Positions 34,094 through 46,875 of a stretch of DNA of 64,000 bases are shown piece after piece. The notes under the pieces were generated by a model. The model did no database searches, had not been told where the DNA came from, and was given only the letters and a program-made list of their open reading frames with translations. The DNA comes from Hermodice carunculata (lineage: Eukaryota; Annelida; Polychaeta; Eunicida; Amphinomidae), in assembly GCA_964020975.1 (NCBI GenBank), contig OZ026625.1, positions 14,044,917-14,108,916 of the forward strand. The letters run 5' to 3'. The position numbers and the translations under genes were made by a program. Numbering within the stretch: the stretch's first letter is position 1; each line of letters begins with the position of its first letter.

Positions 34094-35750
34094 CAGGGCT
34101 CGACAATTTATTAAAAAATCACTTGTCCGCAGGGCAAGTAAATTTCAAAATCCACTTGTCCGCATACAAAATCCACTTGTCCTGATAAAACTTCTATAAA
34201 CATCGATTTTTTCAAACACAATGCTAAGGCCTACACAAACCATTTACCCTAAAATATATTTGCCGCGTATTGTCGCTTGCAAATTCGCACAAAAATGTCA
34301 AATTTTACAACGATTCAAGCTGCAACTGTTCGACAGTGAAACTGGCAAAACATTAAAAATACAAATTAAAAAAGTAAGCTATTTGCATGGGGTGACTAAC
34401 GATGGAAAATACATTGTAATTTCTGGGACGATAGGAGTCCGTATCCCGGTTAAAGTTAAATAACGATTAAAATAATATGCAGTTGCATTGGTTTCAGGAT
34501 CCTTTCTCGCTGCCTCTGAGTCTGATGCCGTGATGGGATGCATATCGTTTGCGCACCTACCATGAACGCTATCGGTACATCGTAGTAAATTTGCATATAC
34601 AGTATTGGCAAGTTCCTCACAATAAACGGTGTTCTTAAATCAAATTCAAACGAAAATTTTAATATTTCAAATCAGAAATCGAGCGTGCGCACCGTCAACA
34701 TCTTTCCTGCAACTGTACACAAACAGCTGCTTTGGCCATGTGGCCTGACGCACAACACATCACCCGATTGGTCAATTCAGTCACATGCAAAAATGAGCCA
34801 ATCGCAGCTCTTGCTGCAGTGTTTTCATCATGGCTTCCGCCCAGTGAACATGTGTGAATATGCCGTAATTTACGGAGGGAACACACAAACGGGAAGCCTT
34901 TTTTTTTAATTGCAGCATGCGAAAATAAAGATTCCAGTGTTTATAGCAACAATTATTTGGATTCACAGGCAAATACGCAAAGGTAGGGGGATAGAGAAAA
35001 ATGCCGAATGTGTGACAGATCAGTCAGCATGATGCTTCGTTCACCGTAGATTACACCACGCGGTCACTTGCGTGTGACTGGCAGATGTGTGTTTTGTTTG
35101 GCCGGGAAGTCAACTTGCGGCACCATTACATGATCTCTCCAACACTTTTAGAGCCCACCGATAAATTGTCTTTGATGCTAATTTGCTCAAGAATTCGTCA
35201 TGCAAGTTTTAAAATTTTTTGATGTTCCTTTGTCATCGTTCGGGCAGATAAGACTGACGGTGAGGTGCTGTGACCTTGCCCCGATGCGGGCGAAAGCCAC
35301 TACGCCCCAATGCATGACTGCTGGTACCTTTGATCTCGTCGTCGTATGCACGCAACGGTCAAAATACCTGCTTGTTTTGACAGAAATCAAGTAGGTAGTC
35401 AAGTCCTGTTGAATACACCTGCTGACCATGTAATTGTTAAAACCTGGATTGTTTACTTTAGGCCAGGGGATTATCATCACCTATTGCGCATTGGCGTCCC
35501 CACGCACATGCCTGCATTGGTGTTTATGTTCTGTTCACACGGACCACAGTAATCGCCAACATATACACAGTCGCGAAGGCTCTGACTGCTCATCATTATG
35601 TTGCCGTGCATGCAAACAGACGTAATTTCAGTCCAATTAAAAAAGAAAAAATTAGCTTGTCCACAGGACAAGTTGAATTTGAAAGTCACTTGTCCGAGAA
35701 GAGCTTTAGCTTGTCCCGGAACGTCGGATCATAGGAATTTTCGCGCCCTG
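34094..35750. mobile_element. hAT-like element, 1.66 kb, 5-bp duplication
   Basis: It begins CAGGGCTCGACAATTTATTA and ends AATTTTCGCGCCCTG, flanked on both sides by CATGC. CAGGG-type ends fit hAT transposons, and 5-bp duplications fit the hAT5 group. Both subterminal regions carry repeated ACTTGTCC and GGACAAGT motifs, probably transposase-binding sites. No long coding frame was seen, so it is probably non-autonomous. Confidence 0.8.
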
Positions 35751-35846
35751 CATGCATTAGCCAAGTTCTGTGCTGTCCCTCTGTTCCCTTCACTGCTTAT
35801 TTGTAACATATAAATGTGTCATTTTGGGAAGAAGTCGAGTTTTTAC

Positions 35847-37449
35847 CTCAACTGACTTGTCCGTTGTCAGTCCATCTGTAAACAATTCACATTTTTTACT
35901 TCTCCAGAACCGTTGATGAGATTCACTTCAAACTTCTTGGGGACCTTCCTTGGGTGGGTCTTTACCAAGTGTGGTCCATTGGTCATGCTCCAGTGGTTTT
36001 TTTGTTTTTTATGATTTTTTTAACTCAGTTGACTTGTAAGTCAGCCAAGCTTATAAGATGGGTGGTGATCCTTTGTCTGTCTGTCTGTCCATCCATTGTC
36101 TGTCTTCCGTTCATAGTTACATTTTCAACTTCTCAAAAACCGTTGGTCAGATCCACTTCAAAGTAGACAGGTTTTGTGCCAGGGGTGGGTGTCTACTAAG
36201 TTTGTTCAATTAGTCAAGTTGTTTTATAAACCATGGTTTGTTCCCAGAGAGCACAAGAAAAGTAGGTATACATGTCTTTTGATGAAGTATGCTAGTTTTA
36301 ACTACATTTGAAGACTTTCGATGAACGCTTGTATCATTGCCCAATGACAGTGTACCCATTCACCGCAAACAGTGAGGATTAGAAACCAGCAATCATGAAG
36401 CCAGAAAAAAACTTCTCAACCACTGTACCCCTGAATAACATGCAGCAGGACTTAATGAAAATAAACTTTGCTCAACAAATGTGCGTAAAGTATGGGGAAT
36501 TAAGGTATTACCCGCCATGGACGTGGTCAAGCAAAACAGGATGCACTGGTTACGAATGACGGCAAGCCTCAGAAAGGGACTCGTTGACGAGTTCACCAGA
36601 ACAAGCATGGACCTCTTTATTTATTGCTAGTGTGAGTCTTTCTTTGAGATGGTATACATTGTTTAACTCATTCGATACCAGTCCCTGATTTTTCCGTACA
36701 TTTACCTAGATTTAAGATGACAATTGCATATTTAAATTCTCCATGAAAAGAGCTTTCGTTCAAGTACCAACATGCCTATAGTATTAAGTCAGTACCAGAA
36801 CCACTGACCAAGGCCTGTGACCATAGTATGGAATGAGTTAACACACAACAGCAGTTAACTTATTTTCAAACTCAAATTTCAATTTAGCTGGCACCTTCTC
36901 CACATCACCACAACGTGGTCCGTGTTTGTGGTGGTCGATGCATGAAATTATAACATTGCACCACAAAGCATCATGTATATATGCGGGACTCCCTTAACAT
37001 CGCAAAATGCAAAAAAAGATCACAGAAACATAATGTAGATGAATGTTGGGTCAACTGGCAACTTTCAAAACTGTGAAAAATTATCAAAACTTGAGAGTAT
37101 TTTAATTAGTCTGACTGTTTACAGCTGAAACTACGTAAATCAAGTAATGTATCAAATTTTTGCGATACAGGGGATTTGATTTCAATACATGTATCATGGC
37201 TTGGGTGTATCGCGGTATATTGTTACACCCTTATTACTGAACACATGACTGTCACAGTCATCATGGTTTTAATTAAAAGTTTTGTGGGAAAATCGCAGAA
37301 CTCTCCATCTATAAAGCCACTTCTAAGCTAATAGGCTTGAAGTTGTGCACACAGACAGTTATGGGTGCTCATGGATCAGGGTGTGACTTATTTTGGGATG
37401 AAAGTACCTAGGTCAGCTGAGGACAGGCTGTTCAGACAGCCCTCTTGTT
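35847..37449 (+). mobile_element. CTCAGCTG-family repeat, interrupted
   Basis: A decayed head at 35847 is followed by a second head (cagttgacttgtaagtcagc) at 36027, then interior phrases. A tail, cagctgaggacaggctgttc agacagccctcttgtt, ends at 37449. A piggyBac-like MITE (36663-36841) sits inside and is therefore younger. Confidence 0.6.
36663..36841. mobile_element. PiggyBac-like MITE lacking its hairpin, copy D
   Basis: The ends TTAACTCATTCGATACCAGT and GTATGGAATGAGTTAA are inverted and TTAA-bounded. The body matches the element at 50776-51026 almost base for base. At the point where that copy has a palindrome of about 71 bases, this one reads straight through (aagtcagtaccagaaccactgacc). 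Confidence 0.85.
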
Positions 37450-37681
37450 ATTTGTACCATTACACATACATTAAATTTTATACTTGAGAAAGTGTACAGT
37501 TTTCCACAAATGTACATTTGTGTTGCAAATGGAATTTTGATCATGGTCTGTCAAGGAAGTGGGTGGTCTTAAAATTTATTTTTGGCATATCAGTGTGGAA
37601 ATAACATTAATATCATGCCAGTTGCATCATTCTCCCTTTTAATTCTGTTGTCATAAGGAAGTATATTGTACTCTGTTCCAG

Positions 37682-37721
37682 AGACACCTCGACTGGAATG
37701 CTGCTGCTAATCTGTTGAAAG
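37682..37721 (+). CDS. UNC80: UNC80 exon 17 of window (40 nt)
   Basis: The acceptor is tactctgttccag and the donor gtaaga; phase 0 in and phase 1 out. It reads RHLDWNAAANLLK. It matches the recalled vertebrate order LRRQVEW.PASNLIEG. It is small but supported by splice sites, phase and homology. Confidence 0.93.
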
Positions 37722-37984
37722 GTAAGACCTCCATTCAACTATTGTTTGCTTAGTGAAGGTAGTTGATGTTGATGCGAGTGTTTACCAACTTTACAGAGCT
37801 ATATAAAAGGTTATAGTGCAGTCAGTCCCAAATGAGCTCCGTACATACTGAAACAAGTCCGACATGTGGCAGTGTTTAATTATCTAACCGTTGGCTACTT
37901 GCCTTGTTTTCTTATCATCAGGTCAAAATTTCAGATGCAGCTTTGAAACTGCCAGGCCATTTGAAGGTCTAAAATTTTGCTTGT

Positions 37985-40900
37985 GAAGGTGATACAGTCA
38001 GCGGTTTTCATGCTGGCAGTTTTCATGTTGGCGCCATATAACTTTCAAGACTTATCAAGTGTATAAAAATCTAGGTAGAGTTCGATATTGGTGGTGCCGC
38101 CTATAGTATTATGTAATATTTGGGCCAAAATAAGATTTTTAGAATGCTTGGGGTTTTTTAAAGCTTTTTTTAATTAATCATCTTGAAACTTGGTGGGAAT
38201 GTTGATCAGGTGAAAACACGAAAACTTGTCGAAATTTGGTGGTACCTCCTACAGTATTACTGAAGATCTGGACCAAACAGTGTTGAAAACATTAAATTTT
38301 TTTATGTTGAGAAGGAACAAGGCTAATGGTACCAAATGTACCACAAATGTGTATCATATGTTGAAGTTATATATTGCATGATATGGATGACGTTGACCTA
38401 CTTTCTCAAGGTCTCAGAAGGAATACATTCCAGGAAATCATCAAAACTTGTGTGCATGTCTATCAATATACCATTACAGAAACATACAGACTAAAGTATG
38501 ATGTGTGGGAACATGGTGGCACCACTGGTGATATGAAGCAGAACTAGGATTGCAAGAGTAAAAAGAACATTAAAGCCTTTTTTTTTCATTTTGAATTTAC
38601 ATGCAACTTTGAAATTAAGAACAAATATGCATTGGTCTAATGGTCACATTTTTGTTGTAAATTTGAATGACCGTGACTTAATATTCAAGCTCATTAAGGT
38701 AGCGATCTAGTGAACAACATAAAAACTAACGATGTTTCACTTTTTACATTTTCTGGTCTGTTAACAAGTTTACTTTAAGTTCCGCATTGTTTCGTTGCTA
38801 AATACTTTTTACATTGACGTTAAAATCGTTGTTTTTCCTGACGGGGTCGTACCAAACTGGAGTGTAAACAAAGCTGCCACTGAACGTGCCGGTTTGTTGG
38901 GTCACGGGACCTGTGATGCGTCCACACTGATACATATCTAGCGAGGTCAGGGGGTCACGGTCTGACTCCAACACAACTTCAAAGCGGTTCCTCCGTACCC
39001 ATCAAAAGAAAAAGGAAAAAGGGTCGCAAAAGAAAAAAAAAATATTGTACGCATGGACACGGATATCAGGACAAAACTTGCCGATAGTGACAAGGGCTCG
39101 TAATACCAAACGTGGCCTGAAGAGCCCAGGCCCCAGCTTTTAGTTTCAGCGGTTGTGCCATCCACATCCACGGGCACCGAATCTGAATCGGACAGTCTCG
39201 ATGACGACGACGTGAAAACTCATTTATGAGCAACGCATAAAAAAAATTAAAAGTTAACTGAAAAATGTATGCGTGCACTGGATATTTCCTTGGACAGTGA
39301 ATCAAGTGTGACCAGAGCCTCTGCCTCTGCCCCTGCTCTGTCCCCGTCCCCTCGGCTGCAGTATAGCCTGTTCTTCGCGGTGGCATTTTGGCGAGTTACG
39401 GGAAGAAGTTGAGGATGTACACATAAAATGCTATGAGATGGGGCCGTGATCCAATCTTTTTACTTTATGACTACAATTTATTTCACCATTTTCGGGTTTC
39501 ATTGGGCTGTATGCACCGTTCGTCAACATTGAAGTTCGGTTTATTAGTTTCTTGTTAGCGTTTCAAGTCTGTGATATGAAACCCGTACACCAGCCTGAAT
39601 GAAGCCTGTTGGCTGGAACTTGTTGTAAACAAGAAGAACAACCTGTGAAAATCGTAGAACAATGAGACATGTCGGGGTAATTTAAAACAGATTCTTATTC
39701 ATCGCTTGGTGTTTTCATGAATAGTGCGATTCATTCGACCCTAGTTGTATTGTACACTTCATCCCTCGCTATCGTCAACTTTCATGGCTGTTGCGGCAGC
39801 AGTTATCTTTGGCACATTTGCATAATTAGCTCTCTCAAGTTCTAGTACGCATGCTCGCTGGGTAACTCCGCCTACTTCCGCGAAAACGTCATATGGCGCT
39901 AAATTTCCACGAGGGTATTTAAAAGGACAGGAGACGTACCTCCTTATGAATATGTGATTCTTAGCTATAAATCACTATATTTAACATGTTTTGAACATTG
40001 ATAGACAACTAGGGAGGTCGTACTTATCGCGGAAGTTCAAAAATAGAACCTGTCTTGAATAGTTTTGGCGGCATTGACCGACGAAGGTCAAAGATCATCA
40101 GAGCGAGAGATATAGCCTGTTTTCTCGGGTTCACTTTTACGAAGGAACGGCCACTTCCAGCGAAATTGGGGAAAAATCCACTGGCTCGATTCTTTCTAGA
40201 CTTGGCATGTATGATAAGTTATTTATTTTCTCTAAAAACGTGTTTTTGTTTGTTGATAACGGGAATAGTTTTGTAGTTTCACCGTCATTCGCAGAGCTTT
40301 CACCCAAAGTACATTTACATGGCACAACAATAAATATCTTTCGTGACCTAAAACAGGGCTCGTTTGCGTTATCGACAATACAAAACACGTTTTGATGGCC
40401 AAGAATCTACCCTAGCGGTAAAACGGACGGAAGTGGTCATCGGATAATCTGTTGACCTCCCAATTTCGCTGGAGTGGCTTTGGGTTGTCACAAACGATTG
40501 TCCCACTTTGTGGCTTCATAAAATAAATACTGTCGGATAGATTTTAATAAAGGTGGTACCTTCGTTTGCGCTAGACACTCAACTTTTAGAAAAGGTATAC
40601 TTTTATATGGTTTACTGTTGCCTATTTTTCACAATCGCGAGAAATGGTGAGCAATGTCCGTTCATATGCGTTCACTAGATCGCCACCTTAAGGATGTTGT
40701 AAAGGGCACTAAATTCTAAATTTTGAGAAATAAGAAGGCTAGCAATACTAAATGTAACATAAATGTGTATTATATAATGGAGTTTGATATTTCTTAATAT
40801 GGGTGACTTTGACTTACTGTCTCAAGGTCACAGAGAGAATACATATCAACAAATTTTTTTGTTATGGTCATTACATCTGAACTTGTGCACATGTAACAAT

Positions 40901-41345
40901 ATACAGGAACAGGAATATTATATAAACAAAAGTCTATGAGGTGAAGTCATGGTGGTGCCACTGGTGGTATTGAGTGGAACTAGCATCCTGGGTGTTAGAA
41001 GTGCATTAAATTCATTATTTTGATTATAAATTGAGATGGAACTTGAAAATGTAAATCAATAGCAGTAGGGCAATGCTGAAATTTTGTAAAATTAGGATGA
41101 CTGTGTACTATTTTTCAAGGTTGGTAAGGATGCACTTAAAGGACATTAAATTTTACATGTCGAGAAATAAGAAGGCTAACAATACCCAAATGTACCACAA
41201 GTCTGTATCACAATTAAAAGTTTGATATTACATAACATGGGTGACCTTGACCTACTTCGTGAAGGTCACAGATGGAATGCATAGCAGGAAATATTGTGAT
41301 GTCCATGACATAATGAATTGAGATGCAATATCAAAACTCACACCA
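37985..41345 (+). mobile_element. CTCTGCTG-family repeat split by a 2-kb insert
   Basis: The phrases 'gacttatcaagtgtataaaaatctaggtagagttcgatattggtgg', 'taccaaatgtaccacaaatgtgt' and 'atatggatgacgttgacctactttctcaaggt' run up to 38693. They resume at 40692 ('ggatgttgtaaagggcactaaattctaaa'), with two further half-units to about 41340. Head and tail are decayed. Confidence 0.6.
38698..40687. mobile_element. TTAA-flanked DNA transposon, 1.99 kb, class unknown
   Basis: The inverted ends GGTAGCGATCTAGTGAAC and GTTCACTAGATCGCCACC (one mismatch) are flanked by TTAA at 38694-38697 and 40688-40691. Removing it restores the host repeat at 'ctcattaaggatg'. The interior is more GC-rich than its surroundings and has a TATA-like tatttaaaagg at 39916. 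It has only short open frames, none recognised. The TTAA target fits piggyBac or Kolobok, but the end sequence matches neither clearly. Confidence 0.8.
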
Positions 41346-41723
41346 AATATGTGTGAGGCCAGGCAGAAGGAAAATTTTAGCGTCGGTGGATACTAAAAAA
41401 AAAATGACATGTTTATTTATTTTTCTGGCAGGGCTTTTGTTACCTGCATGATGGATCCGTAAAAAAAAATTTTTATCAAAATTGCGTCGTCTTACTAATA
41501 ATATGAAAACTAAAAATAAATGTCTTGCGGTTGAAGCTCTTATCACCTGGCAGTTTTGTAATCAAGATACAGGAGCTGAAGATGATATGATTTAGTGTGT
41601 GTAGCACCTGTTGACAATGTTTAGTGTTTAATATATGTGTACATTTCCAACTTTGAGAAAATTGCTTTGTGAAGTCCAAACAAAAAAAAACGCTGCATGA
41701 GATTGTTTTCCCTTTTCTTGCAG

Positions 41724-41779
41724 GTGTCCATGCCACCCTCGCCAAGTACAGCTTTGTAGCACATTTACCTCACCTCAAG
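41724..41779 (+). CDS. UNC80: UNC80 exon 18 of window
   Basis: The acceptor is ttttcttgcag and the donor gtagga; 56 nt, completing Gly (G+GT) and ending in phase 0. It reads VHATLAKYSFVAHLPHLK. It corresponds to vertebrate GVCLTLQ...ISFLPHLR (recalled). A 13.4-kb intron follows. Confidence 0.95.
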
Positions 41780-42171
41780 GTAGGAACTTTGCTCTCATAG
41801 GGTCCAGAGTATCCTCAGAAACTGCTGCAGAGTTGATTTGTTGACAAAAGGCAGTCTGGGATTATTTTCCAGTGATGTTGATCACGAAGGCTGATGGTGT
41901 TAGGGACCAGTGCAGATTAAAAGTGGAGGCGATGCTGCCAGCTGAACGCCATTTTCAAATGCAAATAACATGATGGACTTTGGATGTATCTGAATGTACA
42001 AATATCTGCCTCTGTGTCTATGTTATAACATTATTTGTCTTTTACCTTCAGTGTTAGAGAGTAGTGACTATACTTGAAGTGTTTTGGTGTTGCACGGAGC
42101 TTCCAACTTGGGGACCCATTGCATCACTTTCAACATTTTGAGACCTATTAAATAAATGTATTTTGATACCA

Positions 42172-42307
42172 CAGGGCCAGAATTTCGGAGAGAATGTGAG
42201 AATCTATTCTCATAAAGATTCTCCGAAACTTGTCTTTCTTTAAAAAGAAAACTAATTGACAAAAATCCAAATAGATTCTTGCAAAATTTTGCGAAATTCT
42301 GGCCCTG
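42172..42307. mobile_element. CAGGG-ended MITE, 136 bp, 5-bp duplication
   Basis: The inverted ends CAGGGCCAGAATTTCG and CGAAATTCTGGCCCTG match perfectly for 16 bases. They are flanked by TACCA on both sides. This is the same end type and duplication length as the elements at 34094 and 59980. Confidence 0.88.
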
Positions 42308-43319
42308 TACCATGGAAATATCAGTCCATAGGTTGCCATAAATTCACCACAACATCAGTGCCTTACCTATGCTAGCAGCACATGCTAATTTGTGATCGTG
42401 AGACTGCCACAATTGAAAAAAAAAAAAAATAGGCACAAAAGAAATTGGTCAGAAACAGGCAAATTTCCAAATGCAAAGTAAAGGTGGCCATGAAGTTGTA
42501 TTGCCTGGTAAGCAGACCATCAACTTTGTGATGGCTCAAATTGAGTGGAATATGAAGAGCTGAATGCATGTTAAGCTTGGTGTGTTTACCAGGCAAGAAG
42601 TTGAGAAGCCGTGATTTTTGTTGTTGTACATGTAATATTGATGTTTAGCTATGTGTAACAGTAATGGTTTTTCTACCCAAACCGTAATAATATATTTGTG
42701 TGACACTTCATAATACAGGTATGAATTAGTAGTTCTATAGATATGGCATACATGTTTACCCCACCCAGCAGATTTCCCATTTTGTAATGTCTTCCATTTC
42801 TTTATTCTGTGTAATGGTCTCACTATAAGGTGAACTGGAAATGTATGGTTGCATCTTTTCATGAATTGTATAAAATCAGTATTTGATTTTCTGTAGAGAT
42901 GCAAGATGAAAGTGAGAAATAATATCTTTAATATCTGGCAGTCCAAGATTAAGAAATGACACTTTTAATTTCTAGCGGCCCAAGATTGCTGAGTTGTCAT
43001 TGAAGGTAATTGCTCACGTAACCAAATAGTTTGACTTGTACTAAAGCACACAGTCGTGGCATGCTGTTTTGAGACTCACCCGCTAGGCCACTAACCACTG
43101 CCTTGTAAGCCTGGCCTACAGCTTTGGTATAAAAAGTGATGTAACATCATCATTTCACAACTCACTGACTAGTTTAAACCAGGTGTATGCTTGATTATTA
43201 TGGGATAGTACTCCCTCTAGGGACAATCAGAGGTACACATGGAGATGCTGCAGAGCTTCTGTTTGCATGAAAATGTAGTGGACAACTCACTAAAACCAAA
43301 CAAGGCCAAGATATAATGT
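42308..43319. other. Intron stretch; nothing recognised
   Basis: A minus-strand frame of 136 codons (42536-42946) has no family resemblance or splice context. Confidence 0.45.
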
Positions 43320-43544
43320 GTAACCCTTTCCCCGTGAATTAAGACTGAACCAACAGCCTTCCTTGATATAGGTTAAGCACTTAGAGCCCAACCCATGCCA
43401 AGGAAAGCTGTTGACATGGGACATGTGATCTTGACTGGTCTCATCTGCAATTCTCAGTCAAACTGTTTTTGCTGTCAAAGGTAGTTGAAAACAATGAAGC
43501 AGATGACGTTTGACCACCAGCCAGTTTAAGGGGGAAAGGGTCAA
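43320..43544. mobile_element. PiggyBac-like hairpin MITE, copy E
   Basis: The ends TAACCCTTTCCCC and GGGGAAAGGGTCAA are inverted. The palindrome is asymmetric: the left arm (ccttccttgatataggtt) has diverged from the right arm (aacccatgccaaggaaag). The body phrase 'tctgcaattctcagtcaaactgttttt' is shared with copies B, H and I. Confidence 0.75.
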
Positions 43545-43564
43545 CCCTGTGGGGCTGGAGTCAG

Positions 43565-43757
43565 CAGCTTTTGCAGGGGTACACTGCACACAGAGTGCAC
43601 AGAGTGTTGGCACACTGCACCCAGAGTGTAGTGAGTGTTGGTACACTCAGAACACACTGCACGTGGAGTGTAGAGTGTTGACACACTCAGGGCACACTGC
43701 ACCCAGAGTGTGGTGAGTGTTGATACACATCAGGGCACACTGCACCCACAGTGTACT
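43565..43757. repeat. Irregular minisatellite, about 50-bp units
   Basis: Four units vary around 'acactgcacccagagtgtagtgagtgttggtacactcaggg', starting near 43580, 43611, 43654 and 43690-43735. The array begins about 20 bp after the preceding MITE. Confidence 0.75.
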
Positions 43758-44107
43758 GAGGAAGACTGTTGCCTTGTCACCTTTGTCGTTTGTGAGAAAA
43801 AAGAAACAGTTGACATTTACAACTTCAATGTACTAAAATCTAATGGAAAAAAACTGCATGCAGACACATGGGCATCAGGTTTGTGAGTGTTGAAATTAGA
43901 GTTGTCTTATATCCCATGAAAATCAAGCTGATGTACATCCATATAAAGTACTTGAATGGTGTGCTTCTTCAAGTAATACAACAGGTGAATACACTCATTG
44001 TAAATCGAGGTAACACCAGTTGGAGTGATCATCTGTAAACTGTAACCTCTGCAGTTTTGATCTGTACTATGCCTGCACTGACCCCCTGAGCCCATAGCCT
44101 TTACGAG

Positions 44108-44445
44108 ACGGACCCAATGCCCTGCTCACTGTCTAAACTCTTCTGAAAAACAGACCCAATGCCCTGCTCATTGTCTAAATGCTACTGAAAATACAGGCCG
44201 GATGCCCTGCTCACTGTCTAAACTCTACTGAAAAAACAGACCGGATGCCCTGCTTACTGTCTTAACTCTACTTAAAAACAGACCAGATGCCCTGCTCACT
44301 GTCTAAACTCTTCTGAAAAACAGACCCAATGCCCTGCTCACTGTCTAAACTCTACCGAAAAACAGACCAGATGCCCTGCTCACTGTCTAAACTCTACTGA
44401 AAAACAGACCCAATGCCCTGCTCACTGTCTGAACTCTGCTGAGGT
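44108..44445. repeat. 42-bp tandem array, eight units
   Basis: The unit is cagacccaatgccctgctca plus ctgtctaaactcttctgaaaaa, with substitutions (ccaatg/cggatg/cagatg alternating). The unit is a multiple of three, but the array has no splice context. It is a minisatellite in the longest intron. Confidence 0.92.
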
Positions 44446-45124
44446 GCAGCACAGGAAAGACAAGTATTGGTCCCTTGAGCAGGCAATATGAGGCATCATA
44501 ATCTGGTGCTTAGTGAACCAGTAGCGTATTGCATGTGCATGAAATTGATGAAACCTAAAGGTACAGTTTGGGAGATGTTAATTCACAAAGAACATAATAA
44601 TATGGGTTCACCAATATTGTCATCTTAGTTTGCATGCCTGTTATAGAAACAGTAACAGTGACACATCTTTTGCGCAGTTCTGAACCAAAACAAAGAAGTG
44701 CAACGCTCTACTGCCACATAAAATTGTTGACGGTGTAGTGCACTGATAGCCTGTCAGCATTCAGTGTTACATTGTGTTGTGTTCGGTGGTCTCTGTTTGC
44801 AGAAACATTCTTAGATTAGGCGCAACAAAAGGTTTCCTGTTAGAGGTCCAATGATATGGCAAAGATGGCACTTAGCATCTGACAAAATGTGGTTTCTCAG
44901 GCCAGGAGGCCTCACATTAAAGTGGTGTCTCCAGACTAGGACTGTTGTAGTACTTGGCCAGCTGGGCCAAAAAAATTCATGCAGGCCAAAAAGCAGAGTA
45001 CATGTAACTGACAAGTTCTGTGTGGTGTGACCTTAATTAGTTTGATGATCCAGTTTGTCCTATTCTTGACACAGAATAACATCAGCTTTGTTAACCCTTA
45101 AAGAACTAATCCTTTCTGTTGTTG
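44446..45124. other. Intron stretch; nothing recognised
   Basis: Only a short self-complementary patch (gccaggaggcctc) and no complete element. Confidence 0.4.
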
Positions 45125-45914
45125 TTAGCTCAGCTGAATTGTCAGTAGCAGAGCTTATCTTATGGTCCTTCTTCCGTCATCAACAATCAACTTCTTCTCC
45201 GAAACCATCAACCAGATTCACTTCAAACTTGGTGGCAATGGACCTTGGTTGGGTCTCTGCCAAGTTTATTTAAATGGTCACACTACTGTGAATTTTAGAT
45301 TTTTGGGGGGGGGGGGGGGGGGGCAAATCTTAAAAAAAACTTCTTTTCTGAAAACCACTCACCTAATTGCTTTGATATCACACAGGAACACTCCTAGGGA
45401 CTCTTAGTTCTTAATTTGTTAACCAGGTGGTGCTGAAATTTTATTTCTAATTTTTTATGATTTTTTTGTGTGGTTTTGCTATGTTTGACATCTTCTCCAG
45501 AAGCGTCACTCAGATTAAGCTGAAACTTGGTAGATATGTTTCTTGTGGAGGGTCAAACAAAGTTGTTCACCATGTGGCAATGCTATTGATTCCTGATTTT
45601 TAACATTTTTTTCAATTCAGGTGCTTATCGGTAAATGCACCTTTCCTATTGATTAATGTGTGAGTCATTGGGCATTTTAATGCTAATTAACATTTTTTTT
45701 CGACTTCTCCAAAACCTTCAACCAGACTGACTTCAAACTTGGTAGCAATGTACCATGGGTGGGTCTCTACCAGATTGTTCAAATGGTCATGCTCCATTGA
45801 TTCTTAGATTTTTTATGAAATTTGTTCTTTTTGGGGAGCAAAACCTTAAAAAATCACAAGGGTATACATGTATGTACATGTCAGCTGAGCACAGGACAGT
45901 CACAGTCCTCTTGT
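45125..45914 (+). mobile_element. CTCAGCTG-family repeat, both ends present (790 bp)
   Basis: The head is agctcagctgaattgtcagt agcagagctta and the tail cagctgagcacaggacagtc acagtcctcttgtt. The interior has two copies of the 'cttctccgaaaccatcaaccagattcacttcaaacttggtggcaatg' block and a 19-base G-run at 45305-45323. Confidence 0.75.
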
Positions 45915-45923
45915 TTTCTCATT

Positions 45924-46100
45924 ACCGTTAAACCATTATTCCTCATGAAGATACCTTTCATTCAAATACCAGCAAGCCTAGTCAAAATGAAAAAGTAGTC
46001 TTAGTCAACAGCTTTCCTCGGGGCACTTTGCACGCAATGCATGCAAAGTGCCCTGAGGAAAGCTGTTGACTCAGTTGTAAATCAGCGCTTTAAGGGTTAA
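45924..46100 (-). mobile_element. PiggyBac-like hairpin MITE, copy F
   Basis: The right edge CAGCGCTTTAAGGGTTAA is the reversed TTAACCCTTTAAAGCGCT start. The palindrome arms are CTTTCCTCGGGGCACTTTGC and GCAAAGTGCCCTGAGGAAAG (20 of 20 complementary with one G-T). Around it is the GTCAACAG clamp. The body 'catgaagatacctttcattcaaataccagcaagcct' is shared, reversed, with copy G. Confidence 0.8.
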
Positions 46101-46502
46101 CATTCATTTGCTGTGGTGTGTTAGGTGATAGAGGTCATTTTATACTTGACACAGAGTAATATTAGCTTTGTTAACTCTTATTTGAAATGATGTAATTCAA
46201 ATTTGTGATCAAAGAGGTTTTACATGTATTGAAATGCCAACGTGCTTATAATAAGCATTAAGTTACGCTGTCCAGAGTAAGTAGGGACTGATCTCGACAT
46301 TCTTAATTCATGGAAAGTTGCCAATCCTTTTCTGATTTCATGGTTATTTTTGGTGGTGGATTGACTTTGTTGCGGTCTGGTTTCAGCAGCATATCAAAAA
46401 AACAGAACTGAACATAAAATCTCAGCTGATCCTTTCAATAAAAAGGGTTCAAAGTTTATAGTTTAGGCCAATCAATCTTCTGTAGTAATGATGATTCCAT
46501 TT

Positions 46503-46795
46503 CAAAGGTTGTTGACACCTGTCCCTTTAAAGGTTGTTGACACCTGTCCCAAGTTGGGGTTGTGATAAGATGTTTTATAAAGTACATGTATTATGCACTG
46601 AGGGGTTGTATGGCATGCTGTGTCATTATGAAAATAGCATTTCTGATGTTAAGTCGGGGTTGTAACAGATTGTTTCACATAAGTACATGTATTATGCACT
46701 GACGAGGTGTTTGGCATGCTGTGTCATAGATTGTTTCGTATAGATACATGGATTATGTCCTGAGGAGTCGTTTGGCATGCTGACATAACAAAAAT
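46503..46795. repeat. Irregular tandem duplication
   Basis: A 26-bp unit (aaaggttgttgacacctgtccc) is doubled at 46504-46552. Then three copies of 'ttataaagtacatgtattatgcactgagg...ggcatgctgtgtcat' follow, with units of about 110 and 70 bp. Confidence 0.75.
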
Positions 46796-46875
46796 GTTAT
46801 TTCTGATGTTATCGGTTACTCAGGGGTCCATGCTTATGAACAAGTTATCACTGCACTGCAGTCTCTGGCCGCTCT

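Noticed and set aside
42536-42946. 136-codon minus-strand gene
   Set aside because: Composition is that of AT-rich noise, with no domain and no supporting signals.
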